A stretch of DNA of 64,000 bases from Bacillota bacterium. GTDB lineage: Bacteria > Bacillota > Sulfobacillia > JACIYH01. Each line of letters begins with the position of its first letter. The first letter of the stretch is position 1. Location of the stretch: NCBI GenBank assembly GCA_030019365.1, contig JASEFA010000007.1, positions 62,001 through 126,000 on the forward strand, written 5' to 3'. The notes beneath the pieces were generated by a model. The model searched no databases. It worked only from the letters and a program-made list of their open reading frames with translations, and had not been told where the DNA came from. This document shows, in pieces, positions 35,741 through 44,497 of this stretch. A program made the position numbers and the translations under genes.

Positions 35741-36700
35741 CTACTTGAGAGTCCAGCCGATCAGGCCCCTCACGTAGTAACGCTGCAGCAGGGCGAAGAC
35801 GAGGATGGGGACGGCTATGGTGAGCACCGAGGCCGCCGTCAGGATGCCCCAGTCCACGTGGTACTGGCCGCGCAAGAGCGGGATGCGCTGCGTGGCCACC
35901 AGCCGGCTGGGTTCGTAAAGCAGGATGAGGGCCATGAAGAAGTCGTTCCAGGCCCAGGTCAGCTGCAGGGCCGCGGCCGAAGCCAGCCCGGGAAGGCTGA
36001 GGGGCAGGATGACGTGCCAGAAGATCTGCAGGCGGCCGGCCCCGTCCATGAGGGCGGCCTCCTCCACCTCCCGGGGGAGAGTGGCGAAGTAGTTGCGCAG
36101 GAACATGATCATCCAGGGCAGCGCCCAGGCCGTGTGGGTTACCACCAGCCCGGCATAGGAGTTGATGAAACCGAAGTCTCGCAGTATGCGGAACAGGGGG
36201 ATGGCCACCATCTGTTGGGGCACCGCCAGCAGGAGGATGATGAGGGCGAAAAGCGGGGTGCGCGCGCGCGCCCGGGACCGGAGAAAGCCGTACGCGGCCA
36301 GGGAGGCGATGAGGAGCGGCAGCACCGTGGAAGGGATGGCCACCGCCAGAGAGTTGCGGATACCTTCCCCCATGGGGGCGGTGGGGTGATTCCAGGCACG
36401 CACGAAGTTCTCCGCAGAGAGAGTCGCCTGCCTGAATTGCCACCAGCCGTGGATCAGTTCCGGCTGGGGCCGCAGCGCGCTCATGAGGATGCCCAGGAAG
36501 GGCACGAGCCAGAGTAGGCCGACGAGCCAGGCCAGGGCATCGCGCAGGATGACGGCGGGTCGGAGGCGAGGCTTGCGCACGGGACGGCCGGCCGGGAAGG
36601 ACCCGGGAGTGCACACGGGGGCAGGTTGCCGCTCGGGCGCAGGTTGCCGCTCGGGCGCAGGTTGTTGCCGCTCGGGCGCAGGTTGCCAAACTACACCCAT
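35741..36700 (-). CDS. Carbohydrate ABC transporter permease, MalG/LacG type
   Basis: This 319-residue permease has six membrane helices and the EAA coupling loop EAALMDGAGRLQIFWHVILPLSLPG (about residues 215-239) of MalG-type CUT1 permeases. It has an odd N-terminal tail of about 40 residues made of PAPERQ repeats before the first helix. It starts 6 bp after the MalF-type permease gene. With the TreT-like enzyme in the operon, trehalose or a related disaccharide is a probable substrate. Confidence 0.92.
   Translation of the reverse strand: MGVVWQPAPERQQPAPERQPAPERQPAPVCTPGSFPAGRPVRKPRLRPAVILRDALAWLVGLLWLVPFLGILMSALRPQPELIHGWWQFRQATLSAENFVRAWNHPTAPMGEGIRNSLAVAIPSTVLPLLIASLAAYGFLRSRARARTPLFALIILLLAVPQQMVAIPLFRILRDFGFINSYAGLVVTHTAWALPWMIMFLRNYFATLPREVEEAALMDGAGRLQIFWHVILPLSLPGLASAAALQLTWAWNDFFMALILLYEPSRLVATQRIPLLRGQYHVDWGILTAASVLTIAVPILVFALLQRYYVRGLIGWTLK
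36621..36687 (-). repeat. 18-bp tandem repeat in the permease gene
   Basis: Two identical 18-bp copies (36621-36638, 36639-36656), a third with a 3-bp insertion and a partial fourth encode the PAPERQ tail at the permease N-terminus. The frame is kept in all copies. Confidence 0.9.
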
Positions 36701-36706
36701 CGGCGC

Positions 36707-37609
36707 TCACTCCTCTCGACGGCCGCTGCGGATGAACCAGATGCCCACCACCAGGGTGAACAGGGACAGTAGGGTGGCAACGGCGGCGGCGGTGTTGAAC
36801 CGCAGGGCCCGGAAACCGTAGAAGTACATCTGAAGGGCGAGCACCATGGAGGATCCGCCCGGACCGCCCAGGGTGGCGGTGTAGACCAGGTCGAAGATCT
36901 TGAGCCCCCAGAGGATGGTCATGGCCACCACCACGGTGGTCACCGGCCGCAGGGAAGGGACCGTGATGTGCCAGAACTGCTGCCACGGGCTGGCCCCGTC
37001 CACGCAGGCGGCCTCGTAATAATCTCGCGGGATGGTGGAAAGGCCGGCGCTATACAGCACCATGGCGAACCCCGACCACAGCCACACCGAACCCAGGATG
37101 AGCGACAGCAGCGCCGTGTCGGGGTATGCCGTCCAGCTCCGGGCCAGGGCCTCCAGCCCCACCAGGCGCAGGAAGGCGTTGATGATGCCGGCGTGTTCGT
37201 CGAACAGGAAGCGGATGATTACCCCGCCCACGATCATGGGTGTGACCATGCCCAGGAAGATGACGGACCTCAGAATGGCGGAACCCTTCACGTCTCGTAG
37301 CAGGATGGCCAGGCCGAGTCCGATGGCGACGGTGAGGGGCAGGTGCAGCAAAATCCAGATGGCGTTGTGCACCAGCGAGCCCCACGGAGGCGTGCGGGCC
37401 GGGAACCGCGCCAGGTTCATGGTCTCCGGGTCGGAGAGCACATCGGCGAAGTTCTTGAGCCCGACGAAGGCGCCATCTTTGGACAGGAAGGAGAGCGCCA
37501 CCGTCTGCAGGGCGGGATACACGATGAGGGCGAGGATCAAGAAAAGGGCCGGGGCGGCCAGCAGCAGTGGGTCAGCCCAGGGCCGGGCGCGGGCCCCTCG
37601 GGGATCCAT
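36707..37609 (-). CDS. Carbohydrate ABC transporter permease, MalF/LacF type
   Basis: This 300-residue permease has six helices and the EAA loop EAACVDGASPWQQFWHITVPSLRP (about residues 200-223). It matches the MalF-like CUT1 permeases that lack the long extra N-terminal region of E. coli MalF. The ATG at 37609 follows AGGTGAGGTAGGGG. It lies between the binding-protein gene (32-bp gap) and the MalG-type gene. Confidence 0.92.
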   Translation of the reverse strand: MDPRGARARPWADPLLLAAPALFLILALIVYPALQTVALSFLSKDGAFVGLKNFADVLSDPETMNLARFPARTPPWGSLVHNAIWILLHLPLTVAIGLGLAILLRDVKGSAILRSVIFLGMVTPMIVGGVIIRFLFDEHAGIINAFLRLVGLEALARSWTAYPDTALLSLILGSVWLWSGFAMVLYSAGLSTIPRDYYEAACVDGASPWQQFWHITVPSLRPVTTVVVAMTILWGLKIFDLVYTATLGGPGGSSMVLALQMYFYGFRALRFNTAAAVATLLSLFTLVVGIWFIRSGRREE

Positions 37610-37641
37610 CCCCTACCTCACCTGCCCGAGAGCTGCCCGGC

Positions 37642-38844
37642 TCACTTGGATTGGCGCTTGCTTTCCAGGGTGGTGAGCACGTCGTCCAGGGCTTTTGGCT
37701 TCACCCACAACAGCTTCAACTGATCCCAGAAGGTGCGCTGCCAGTCGCCCCCGATGGAGTCGTCCAGGTCGGGCAGGGTGACTTCCACCTGGGCCAGCGC
37801 CTCGGCCAGAGCCTTGTCGGCGGGCGGGTAGACATCGGCGGGCACATCCTTGCGACCGGCCAGCTTGCCGCCCTGTTTGGCTCGCGTCTCCATACCCTCG
37901 CGGCTGATGAGGTAGGCGACCAGCTTCTTGGCGGCGTCCACGTTCTCCGAGTACTTGGGGATGAAGGCGTAGTCGGTACCGGCCACCACGCCTTTGGCCC
38001 CGGGCAGGGTGAAGACGCCCAGGTCATCGGGTTGCTTGACCATGCCGGTGAGCCAGTTGCCCATGAAGTAGAGGACATACTCCCCGTTCCACCAGAGGTC
38101 GATGGCCTGGGTCCACTCCACCGGATCGCTGAAGTAGGGGAGCAACGGGACCAGCCGGTCTGCGAAAACGCTGCGTACCTGGGGGTCGGTCCACTTCACC
38201 TTGCCTGCGATGAGGTCGAGCTGCAGCTGGGGCCCGCCGCAGGTGATGAGGAAGTGCTCGGTGATGTCGCTGATGGGCCAGCCCACGCCGTCCCCGGTCA
38301 CGATGGGCTTCTCCACGCCCGGCACCTTGGCCGCCTGATCCAGCAGCGCCTTCAGTTCCTCCCAGGTGTTGGGGGGCTTGAGATTGTGTTGCTGGAAGAA
38401 GGACTTGCGGTACCAGAAGCCGGGCTTCACCGTCATGGCGTAGGGGACCGCGCACACCTTGCCCCCGGCCTCGGCCGCCGTGAGGATGAACTGCCCTGCC
38501 TCGCTCTGCCAGACGTCGGTCAGGGCCACGGCGTGCTGGGTGTTCTTCTTAACCCACCAGTCCCACATGAAGATCACGTCGCCCGGGGCCTGACCCGCCT
38601 CAAACTGGGCCGGCAGGATGGCGGACAGGTCCTCCGCCCGGTAGATGCGATAGTTGATCTTGGCGCCCAGCTTTCCCTCTGCCGCTTTGAGGACGGGGAC
38701 GAACGCGTCCATCTCGGGGCCTGACCAGGGACCGATGACGGTAAGCACCGGCTTGGGTGCGGGCTCGACCGCGGGGGCGGGAGCCCCGGTGCAACCCGAC
38801 AGTGCCAGCAAGCCGACCACCAACAGAAGCAACCACCGTTTCAC
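37642..38844 (-). CDS. Carbohydrate ABC transporter substrate-binding lipoprotein
   Basis: This 400-residue lipoprotein has a short signal and lipobox LALSGC at about residue 18, then a type-1 extracellular solute-binding fold of the MalE/UgpB group (SBP_bac_1). The motifs VIFMWDWWVKKN, NTWEELKALLDQAAKV and YFMGNWLTGMVKQ are typical of the family. GTG 38844 has a perfect AAGGAGGGGG site and places the signal at the N-terminus. It captures the sugar for the two permeases and ATPase encoded after it. A 170-bp gap separates it from treT upstream. Confidence 0.92.
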   Translation of the reverse strand: MKRWLLLLVVGLLALSGCTGAPAPAVEPAPKPVLTVIGPWSGPEMDAFVPVLKAAEGKLGAKINYRIYRAEDLSAILPAQFEAGQAPGDVIFMWDWWVKKNTQHAVALTDVWQSEAGQFILTAAEAGGKVCAVPYAMTVKPGFWYRKSFFQQHNLKPPNTWEELKALLDQAAKVPGVEKPIVTGDGVGWPISDITEHFLITCGGPQLQLDLIAGKVKWTDPQVRSVFADRLVPLLPYFSDPVEWTQAIDLWWNGEYVLYFMGNWLTGMVKQPDDLGVFTLPGAKGVVAGTDYAFIPKYSENVDAAKKLVAYLISREGMETRAKQGGKLAGRKDVPADVYPPADKALAEALAQVEVTLPDLDDSIGGDWQRTFWDQLKLLWVKPKALDDVLTTLESKRQSK

Positions 38845-39014
38845 GAAACCCCCTCCTTTTCTGCGCGGGACTACTCGATCATCCTGGCATGTGTCCCGGC
38901 GAAATGAATGCGGCGGGTCCCGCCTGCGTTGGTTGCTTTCTATTATTCGCGGTCGGGTTGCCATTCCCCTCCCTGTTCTGGATCTTCCTTGCCAGATCTG
39001 GGTGCGAAGTGGCA

Positions 39015-40256
39015 CTACGGGGCGCGCAGCTCGGTGACGTCGGCGTCGGGATGGCGCACTGCGAGGAGGAGGAGCAGGTAGTCCTTGAGGTGGCGGGTGA
39101 TCAGGTAATTGTTACGCACGTGCTCGCGTCCATTGTCGCCCATGGCCCGCCGCAGGGCGGGATCGTGCAGCAGCTGGCGGAGGCGGTAGGCCAGCCCTTC
39201 CACCGACCTGACCAGGAAGCCGGTGAACCCGTGGATCACCTGGCGGCGGATACCACCTACGGCCCCTGCCACCACCGGCTTGCCTTTCCACAGGGCCTCG
39301 GTCACCGTGAGCCCGAACCCCTCCCGTAGGGACTTCTGTACGATGATGGTGGACGCCCGCTGCAGGGCGTTGATCTCGACATCGCTTTCGGGAGGAAGCT
39401 CCAGGACGTGGATGTCCGGTTGTTGGCTGGCCTCTTCTCTCACCTGGGCCAGGACCTGCTGCCCTTCGGGGTCGTCGGTGGCGCCTCCTCCCGCCAGCAC
39501 CAGCTGACAGTCTTCGCGCCGTCGCACCTCCCGGAAAGCCCTCATCACCCCCAGGGGATCCTTCATGGCGTCAAAGCGGGACACCTGGGTTATGATGGGC
39601 CTTCCCGGGTCGATACCATACCGCTCGAGGACGTCCTGCACCGTGCGGACGTCCAGGTCCCGGTTCTTGTCGTTCAGGGGGTCTATGGAGGGTTCGATCA
39701 TGAACTGGTTGTGGGGCAGCTCCTGGGCGAAGGCGGGTATAGAGAAGATGCTGGCGTCGTACTGCTCCACGTACGGGCGCAGGAAGCGCCAGGCCACCGG
39801 GTCGGGGGCGGACAGGTCGATGTGGCACCGCCACACCCAGCGCGACCGGCCCCGGGCGCGATGGCGGATGAGGCCGGCCGGCTGCGGGTCGTGGATGATC
39901 ACGCAGTCGGCGTCCAGGTCCAACCGGGAGGCGTTGATCTCCTGGCACCTGACGTAGGTGTCCACCTGCTCCTCTCGCAGGAGGAAGGGTGCCCCCTGGA
40001 GGCCGTTGTGCAGGGCCTTGGTGAAGGGGAAGAATCCGGGCAGTGGTTCGATGACTTCCCAGCGCGCCGTGACCCCCACGCTGTTGAGAAGGGGGATCAT
40101 GGCTTCCAGGATCTCGGCCACGCCCCCGCCCATCCTGGTGGAGTTAACGTGCACCATGGTGGTGCCCTCCACGTGGCGTACCACCGACCATATCTCGCGC
40201 AGCTCCTCGGGGTTCACCACTTCGGCATAGTCTTCCAGTCGGCGTGCCCTGCTCAT
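39015..40256 (-). CDS. treT: TreT-like trehalose synthase (GT4 glycosyltransferase)
   Basis: This 413-residue GT-B enzyme resembles trehalose glycosyltransferring synthase, which makes trehalose reversibly from NDP-glucose and glucose. The family N-terminus ...VHVNSTRMGGGVAEILEAMIPLL, DCVIIHDPQPAGLI and VSRFDAMKDPLGVMRAF, and the C-terminal nucleotide-sugar site SLREGFGLTVTEALWKGKPVV with its E-x7-E motif, are all present. It sits in one operon with a DUF5752-like protein (upstream) and a CUT1 sugar importer (downstream), as in Thermococcus trehalose/maltose loci. A retaining trehalose phosphorylase is an alternative assignment. Confidence 0.9.
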   Translation of the reverse strand: MSRARRLEDYAEVVNPEELREIWSVVRHVEGTTMVHVNSTRMGGGVAEILEAMIPLLNSVGVTARWEVIEPLPGFFPFTKALHNGLQGAPFLLREEQVDTYVRCQEINASRLDLDADCVIIHDPQPAGLIRHRARGRSRWVWRCHIDLSAPDPVAWRFLRPYVEQYDASIFSIPAFAQELPHNQFMIEPSIDPLNDKNRDLDVRTVQDVLERYGIDPGRPIITQVSRFDAMKDPLGVMRAFREVRRREDCQLVLAGGGATDDPEGQQVLAQVREEASQQPDIHVLELPPESDVEINALQRASTIIVQKSLREGFGLTVTEALWKGKPVVAGAVGGIRRQVIHGFTGFLVRSVEGLAYRLRQLLHDPALRRAMGDNGREHVRNNYLITRHLKDYLLLLLAVRHPDADVTELRAP

Positions 40257-40257
40257 T

Positions 40258-40974
40258 TCAGCGCCCCCCGGTGTCGATGTAGCGCGCCAGCACGTTCACC
40301 AGATCCGACCGCAGATCCTCGAGGGGTCGGGGGTAGGGGTCAAGCCGCCGTATCTGCCCGGCCAGGTCGTCCAGTCCCAGTTGTTCTTCTATCCACACGG
40401 CGAAGTCCCGGTCGCGGCAGTCGGGATTGAGCCGGGCCACGAAGACGTGATAGAAGAGCGAGTGGACGCTGATGCGGCTCACATGCCAGGCGAACTCCTC
40501 CAGGCTGCGGGCCACTCTCCCGGCGGGGAACACGAAGCTCCTGGAGCTGGCAAAGTGGAAAGCGTCCAGCGGGTCGGCCTGGCGGCGCTGCCGGTTTGGG
40601 TGAGCTGCCAGGTGATCCTCCATTACGGCGATGAGCGTCTGCCGCAGGTCCCGGATCGACTCGCAGTCCAGGATGTTGATGCTGCCCAGTCTTTCTGCGA
40701 GTTCTCCTTCCCCCAGGGCAGTGGCGGTCCAGGTGGCAAAGTCGTTGCCGTTGTACAGCGGTGCGGCAAACTGCCGTTGCAGGAAGCTGTGGTGGGTGTG
40801 GTAGAAGATGCTCGCCCCGCCCACCGTCCGCAGCGCGGCCAGGAATTCGTCCAGGTTGTGGGCCTTGACACCGGTCAGTTGCACCAGGCGCCGCTCGGTG
40901 TAAAAGGTGAAACCGGATTTCCCCCCGGTGAGCCGCAACGGGCGTGCCCCCGGGGGCCCGGCCATGTCCCCCAC
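40258..40974 (-). CDS. DUF5752-like protein associated with trehalose synthase
   Basis: This 238-residue soluble protein starts FTFYTERRLVQLTGVKAHNLDEFLAALRTVGGASIFYHTHHS, a pattern I associate with DUF5752 proteins found beside treT; the family name is from memory. A second region near residue 160 (ARSLEEFAWHVSRISVHSLFYHVFVARL) echoes the first, so the fold is an internal duplication with repeated SLEEF/HSLFYH elements. The function is unknown. It ends one base before the treT start, so the two are co-translated. GTG 40974 follows GGGGGGAT. Confidence 0.75.
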   Translation of the reverse strand: MGDMAGPPGARPLRLTGGKSGFTFYTERRLVQLTGVKAHNLDEFLAALRTVGGASIFYHTHHSFLQRQFAAPLYNGNDFATWTATALGEGELAERLGSINILDCESIRDLRQTLIAVMEDHLAAHPNRQRRQADPLDAFHFASSRSFVFPAGRVARSLEEFAWHVSRISVHSLFYHVFVARLNPDCRDRDFAVWIEEQLGLDDLAGQIRRLDPYPRPLEDLRSDLVNVLARYIDTGGR

Positions 40975-41222
40975 GGCGATCCCCCCGTTTCGTCTGTGTC
41001 TGACCTCCCCTCACATTCTTCGCGCGGTTGCCTTTCCCTCCTCCAGCGCGGCCGGCAACCCCTCCGGTCACGGTGCCGGCGGCCGGGGAGCACGGCATGG
41101 GAGGAGTGGACGCCCGCCGCTGTCGAAGGCAAACACCAGTCACCATGAGAATGAACCGAAGCGCCGGTCGCCGAGAGAACGAAGGCGAACACCGGGCACC
41201 ATGAGAGTGGGGGAAGTCACCG
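40975..41222. promoter_or_regulatory. Divergent control region between the treT operon and galT
   Basis: This 248-bp gap separates two outward-facing genes. It holds two copies of a 29-bp direct repeat (41125-41153 and 41181-41209, four mismatches, 56 bp apart), each starting GAAGGC and ending in CACCATGAGARTG. They may be operators for a sugar-responsive regulator. I see no clear -35/-10 pair on either strand. Confidence 0.5.
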
Positions 41223-42206
41223 GTGGAAGCGGAACTGAGGCACGATCCCTTTTCTGGCACCTGGGCGGGCGTGGCTGCCGGTAGGGCCAGGCGGCCGGTG
41301 GAAGCCAAGGGCGGGGGGGAGTGCCCCTTCTGCCCGGGAAACGAGGATCTGACGCCCCCCGAACTGGCCTCGTGGCGTGACGAGACCGGTGAGCACTGGC
41401 TGGTCAGAGTGGTTGACAACCTGTTCCCCGCTCTGCTCCCGGGAGCCAGGGGTCCCTCGGCCGGCCCGCAGAAGGAAGAACTGTACCACGCGGTGCCAGC
41501 GGTGGGGGCACACGAGGTTATCGTGGAGCACCCCGACCACCATGCCACCTGGGCCTCCATGGCGGGGCGGCACCTGACTCTGGTCCTGCAGGCATGGCAG
41601 GCCAGGTACCGGCACCATGCCCGCGACCCTTCGGTACGGTATGTCCAACTGTTCAGGAACTCGGGTCCTGCATCGGGGGCTTCGCTGAGCCATCCCCACT
41701 CCCAGCTGGTAGCGCTCCCCCTCGTCCCCCTTTCACCGGAAGCGGAACTGAGCCGGGCGGCGGCGTACTCATCTGCCACCGGCAGGTGTCCCTACTGCGA
41801 TGTGGTCGCCCGGGAAGCAGGGGGACCCCGGCTGGTGCTGGCCAACGGCGATTTCGTCGCCTTCTGCCCCTTTGCCTCCCGAGTTCCCTACGAAACCTGG
41901 GTGGTGCCCCGGCGGCACGAGCCGGATTTCGGCAATCTCACGCCGCCTGAACTGGCCTTGCTGGCCAGGGTGCTGCAGGCACTGGCTGCCTGCCACTTCG
42001 GGACCCCCGGCGGCACCAGTTTTAACCTGATCCTGCATTCTGCTCCCTGTGACGGAGGCTCCTACCCTCACTATCACTGCCACCTGGAATGGATACCGAG
42101 GACGGGCACCGCCGGAGGTTTCGAGTGGGGCACGGGATGGTTCATCAATCCGGTGCCGCCCGAGGCGGCAGCCCGGCACCTGCGGTCGAACCTCGGCGCA
42201 CGCTGA
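41223..42206 (+). CDS. galT: Galactose-1-phosphate uridylyltransferase family protein
   Basis: This 327-residue GalT-like protein of the HIT superfamily carries the zinc cysteine pair CPFC near residue 36 and the active-site motif LSHPHSQLVALP, whose His forms the nucleotidyl intermediate. A second CPYC pair and the late YPHYHCHLEWIP motif complete the two-HIT-domain structure. The family exchanges UMP (or AMP) between NDP-glucose and hexose-1-phosphate. No galK or galE is nearby, so it may be a nucleotide-sugar phosphorylase-like enzyme serving the TreT locus it diverges from. It converges with the sigma-54 activator gene. Confidence 0.88.
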   Translation: MEAELRHDPFSGTWAGVAAGRARRPVEAKGGGECPFCPGNEDLTPPELASWRDETGEHWLVRVVDNLFPALLPGARGPSAGPQKEELYHAVPAVGAHEVIVEHPDHHATWASMAGRHLTLVLQAWQARYRHHARDPSVRYVQLFRNSGPASGASLSHPHSQLVALPLVPLSPEAELSRAAAYSSATGRCPYCDVVAREAGGPRLVLANGDFVAFCPFASRVPYETWVVPRRHEPDFGNLTPPELALLARVLQALAACHFGTPGGTSFNLILHSAPCDGGSYPHYHCHLEWIPRTGTAGGFEWGTGWFINPVPPEAAARHLRSNLGAR

Positions 42207-42269
42207 ACCGGCCGATGTTCCTCGTCGTCACCGCGCCTTGCCCGCTCTGGGAGGGCGATCTCTGGTCGG

Positions 42270-44303
42270 CTAAGAGCGACGGGCGCGCAGGCGCCGCCAG
42301 AGGGTGGTGCGGCCTATGCCGAGCAAGGCAGCCGCCTGGGTCTTGTTACCCCCCGTCTGAATCAGGGCCTGACGGATGGTCTCGTCTTCCAGCTCGCCCA
42401 GGACACCTTTGCCCCTGCCGTCCTCCTTCGCGGCGGCCTTAGCGGTAGCCATGCTGGCACCGGTCGCCGCGGCGGTGGTGGGGACGCCTGATCGCGGTGC
42501 AGCGTGGGGGGAGGTGGCGGTGGGGGCCGGCGGGGCCGGGCGGGGGGCGCCAGCTGCGAGCGCGGTGGTAGAGGCAGGGGGCGAGGCAAGGGCAGGCCAG
42601 TCCAGGACGGCGGCGATGGCATCCCGCTCCAGGGTGGGCCCGTCCGTGAGGATGGCCAGGCGCTCCACCAGGTTGCGCAGCTCCCGCACGTTGCCGGGCC
42701 AATCCCATGCCCCCAGGAGGGCGAGCGCCTCCGGGGGGATGTCCTGCGGGCCGCGGCCGTAACGGTCGTGGAGTTCCCGGAGGATGGCGCGGGCCAGGAT
42801 GGGTACGTCCTCCTTGCGCTCGCGCAGGGGGGGAATGCTCAAGCGCAGTACATTCAGCCGATAGTAGAGATCGTCGCGGAAGCGACCCTGCCTCACCAGG
42901 TCGGCCAGGTTGCGATTGGTGGCCGCGATCACCCGCACGTCCACGGGGATGACCCTGTCGTCACCCAGGCGGGCCACCTCGTGCTGCTCCAGCACGCGCA
43001 GTACCTTGGCCTGCAGGCGCTCGGACATTTCCGCGATCTCGTCCAGGAAGATGGTGCCCCCGTGGGCCAGCTCGAACAGGCCGGGCTTACCGCCCCGGCG
43101 GGCGCCCGTGAAGGCGCCCTCCGCATACCCGAATAGCTCGCTTTCCAGCAGCTCGTCCGCCAGGGCGGCGCAGTTGACCGCCACAAAGGGCCCGTCGTGC
43201 CGGGGGCTGTCCAGGTGGATGGCCTGGGCGAACATCTCCTTGCCCGTGCCTGTCTCCGCCGTGATGAGCACGGTGGAATCCACCTGGGCGAAGCGGTGGG
43301 CCTGCCGGATGGCGTGCTTCATGGACGGGCTCTCGCCCTGGATGTCGGCGAAGGTCCAGCGGGCCACGTGCCCGCGGGCGGCCAGCTTGCGCCGGATGTT
43401 CTGCTCCAGACGCTGGATGCTCCCCACTTCCTGAAAGGTGGCCACCACCCCGGCGATGCGGCCGTTGACCAGGATGGGTACCCGGTTGGTTACGATGCGC
43501 GTTTTCCCAAGGTCCTGGATCTCCCCCAGTTCCGGCTTGCCGCTCCCCAGCACCTGGGGGAGGCGGGTGTTGGGGATCACCTCCGCGGCGGGACGACCGA
43601 TGACATCGCGGGCCCGCACCTGCATGATGCGTTCGGCCACCGGGTTGAAAACGGTGACTCTCCCGCTGGCGTCCACGGCCACGATGCCCTCGTAGGCGAA
43701 GTCGAGGATGGCCTTGATCTGCTCCGCCCGCTGCCGCTCCACCTTGCGCACCTGCAGCACGCGGGAGGCGTCCTCCAGGGCTACCGCCACCGCTTCCCGC
43801 CCGGAGTTGATGGTCACCCCGCGCATGCCGTAGCGCTCGGCCAGGCTGGCCATAACGATTTTCCCGATCACCACCCGGGCGCCGGCCGCCTTGAGGGCGG
43901 CGATGCCCCGTTCGATCTGGTCGTAGTCGGGCAGGGGGAACTTGATGAACGTCTGGCCCACGATTTCCTCCAGGCTTTCCGCCCCGCGCAGCACCTCGGG
44001 CAGGTCGGTGATGCCGATGGGGTGTCCCAGCTCGCGGGCACGGTAGTACGCATCCAGGAGGTCGTAGCCCGTGATGGGGATGTCCACCACAGGCAGGGAG
44101 ACAGCCGCGTTGTGGATCCACCAGGTGGTGGCTCCCCGGCTGATCAGAACTTCGGCGCCCTCCGCCTGGCAGGTGAGGGCCATCTCCACTCCCGTCTCCA
44201 TGCGGCCCACCATCACATCGACCTGTATCGCCAGTTCTGCCGCCACCCGCTCCACCATGTGGGCCAGTTCGCGATAGGGGGCAATGCAGACGATCTCCCG
44301 CAC
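42270..44303 (-). CDS. PrpR-type sigma-54-dependent transcriptional activator
   Basis: This encodes 677 residues. A PrpR N-terminal sensor domain (about residues 1-175; starts VREIVCIAPYRELAHMVERV) is followed by a PAS domain with GIVAVDASGRVTVFNPVAERIM. The AAA+ core has Walker A AETGTGKEM, the sigma-54 contact loop GAFTGA and Walker B GGTIFLDEIAEM. A Fis-type HTH (NKTQAAALLGIGRTTLWRRL) ends it. GTG 44303 follows GGGGGAGG; the longer frame from 44477 adds non-family sequence. PrpR domains sense carboxylates such as 2-methylcitrate. It diverges from a sigma-54 promoter across 194 bp and very probably activates it. Confidence 0.93.
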   Translation of the reverse strand: MREIVCIAPYRELAHMVERVAAELAIQVDVMVGRMETGVEMALTCQAEGAEVLISRGATTWWIHNAAVSLPVVDIPITGYDLLDAYYRARELGHPIGITDLPEVLRGAESLEEIVGQTFIKFPLPDYDQIERGIAALKAAGARVVIGKIVMASLAERYGMRGVTINSGREAVAVALEDASRVLQVRKVERQRAEQIKAILDFAYEGIVAVDASGRVTVFNPVAERIMQVRARDVIGRPAAEVIPNTRLPQVLGSGKPELGEIQDLGKTRIVTNRVPILVNGRIAGVVATFQEVGSIQRLEQNIRRKLAARGHVARWTFADIQGESPSMKHAIRQAHRFAQVDSTVLITAETGTGKEMFAQAIHLDSPRHDGPFVAVNCAALADELLESELFGYAEGAFTGARRGGKPGLFELAHGGTIFLDEIAEMSERLQAKVLRVLEQHEVARLGDDRVIPVDVRVIAATNRNLADLVRQGRFRDDLYYRLNVLRLSIPPLRERKEDVPILARAILRELHDRYGRGPQDIPPEALALLGAWDWPGNVRELRNLVERLAILTDGPTLERDAIAAVLDWPALASPPASTTALAAGAPRPAPPAPTATSPHAAPRSGVPTTAAATGASMATAKAAAKEDGRGKGVLGELEDETIRQALIQTGGNKTQAAALLGIGRTTLWRRLRARRS

Positions 44304-44355
44304 GCTTTTCCTCCCCCGACCACCTTCGCTGTTCCGGCCCATGTTTCCTTGTGGA

Positions 44356-44422
44356 ACGCCCGGGCTGGCACGCCCGGGCTGGAACGCCGGGGCGGAATGA
44401 AACAGTTCTGGTGCCGGGCACC
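44356..44422 (+). promoter_or_regulatory. Probable upstream activator sites for the PrpR-type regulator
   Basis: ACGCCCGGGCTGG occurs at 44356-44368 and again at 44370-44382 (14-bp period), with a partial third copy after it. Each contains the palindrome GCCCGGGC. A further perfect palindrome GGTGCC-G-GGCACC lies at 44410-44422. They lie about 75-100 bp (repeats) and 35-45 bp (palindrome) before the -24 element, where activator-binding sites usually stand. Confidence 0.6.
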
Positions 44423-44455
44423 TGACGCGGTGCGGCTTTCCCGGGAGCGGTGCCC

Positions 44456-44471
44456 TGGCACGCGCCTTGCT
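44456..44471 (+). promoter_or_regulatory. Sigma-54 (-24/-12) promoter of the oxidoreductase operon
   Basis: TGGCAC (44456-44461), five bases, then TTGCT (44467-44471) matches the sigma-54 consensus TGGCAC-N5-TTGCW exactly, with GG and GC dinucleotides correctly spaced. The start site would be near 44481, just ahead of an AGGAGGGGG ribosome site for the first gene. A sigma-54 activator gene lies immediately upstream on the other strand. Confidence 0.92.
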
Positions 44472-44497
44472 ACCCATGGGAGGAGGGGGTGAGACGG

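Noticed and set aside
44450-44497. Longer start of the oxidoreductase delta gene at GTG 44450
   Set aside because: It would overlap the sigma-54 -24/-12 elements and begin upstream of the predicted transcription start. GTG 44498 has a strong ribosome site.
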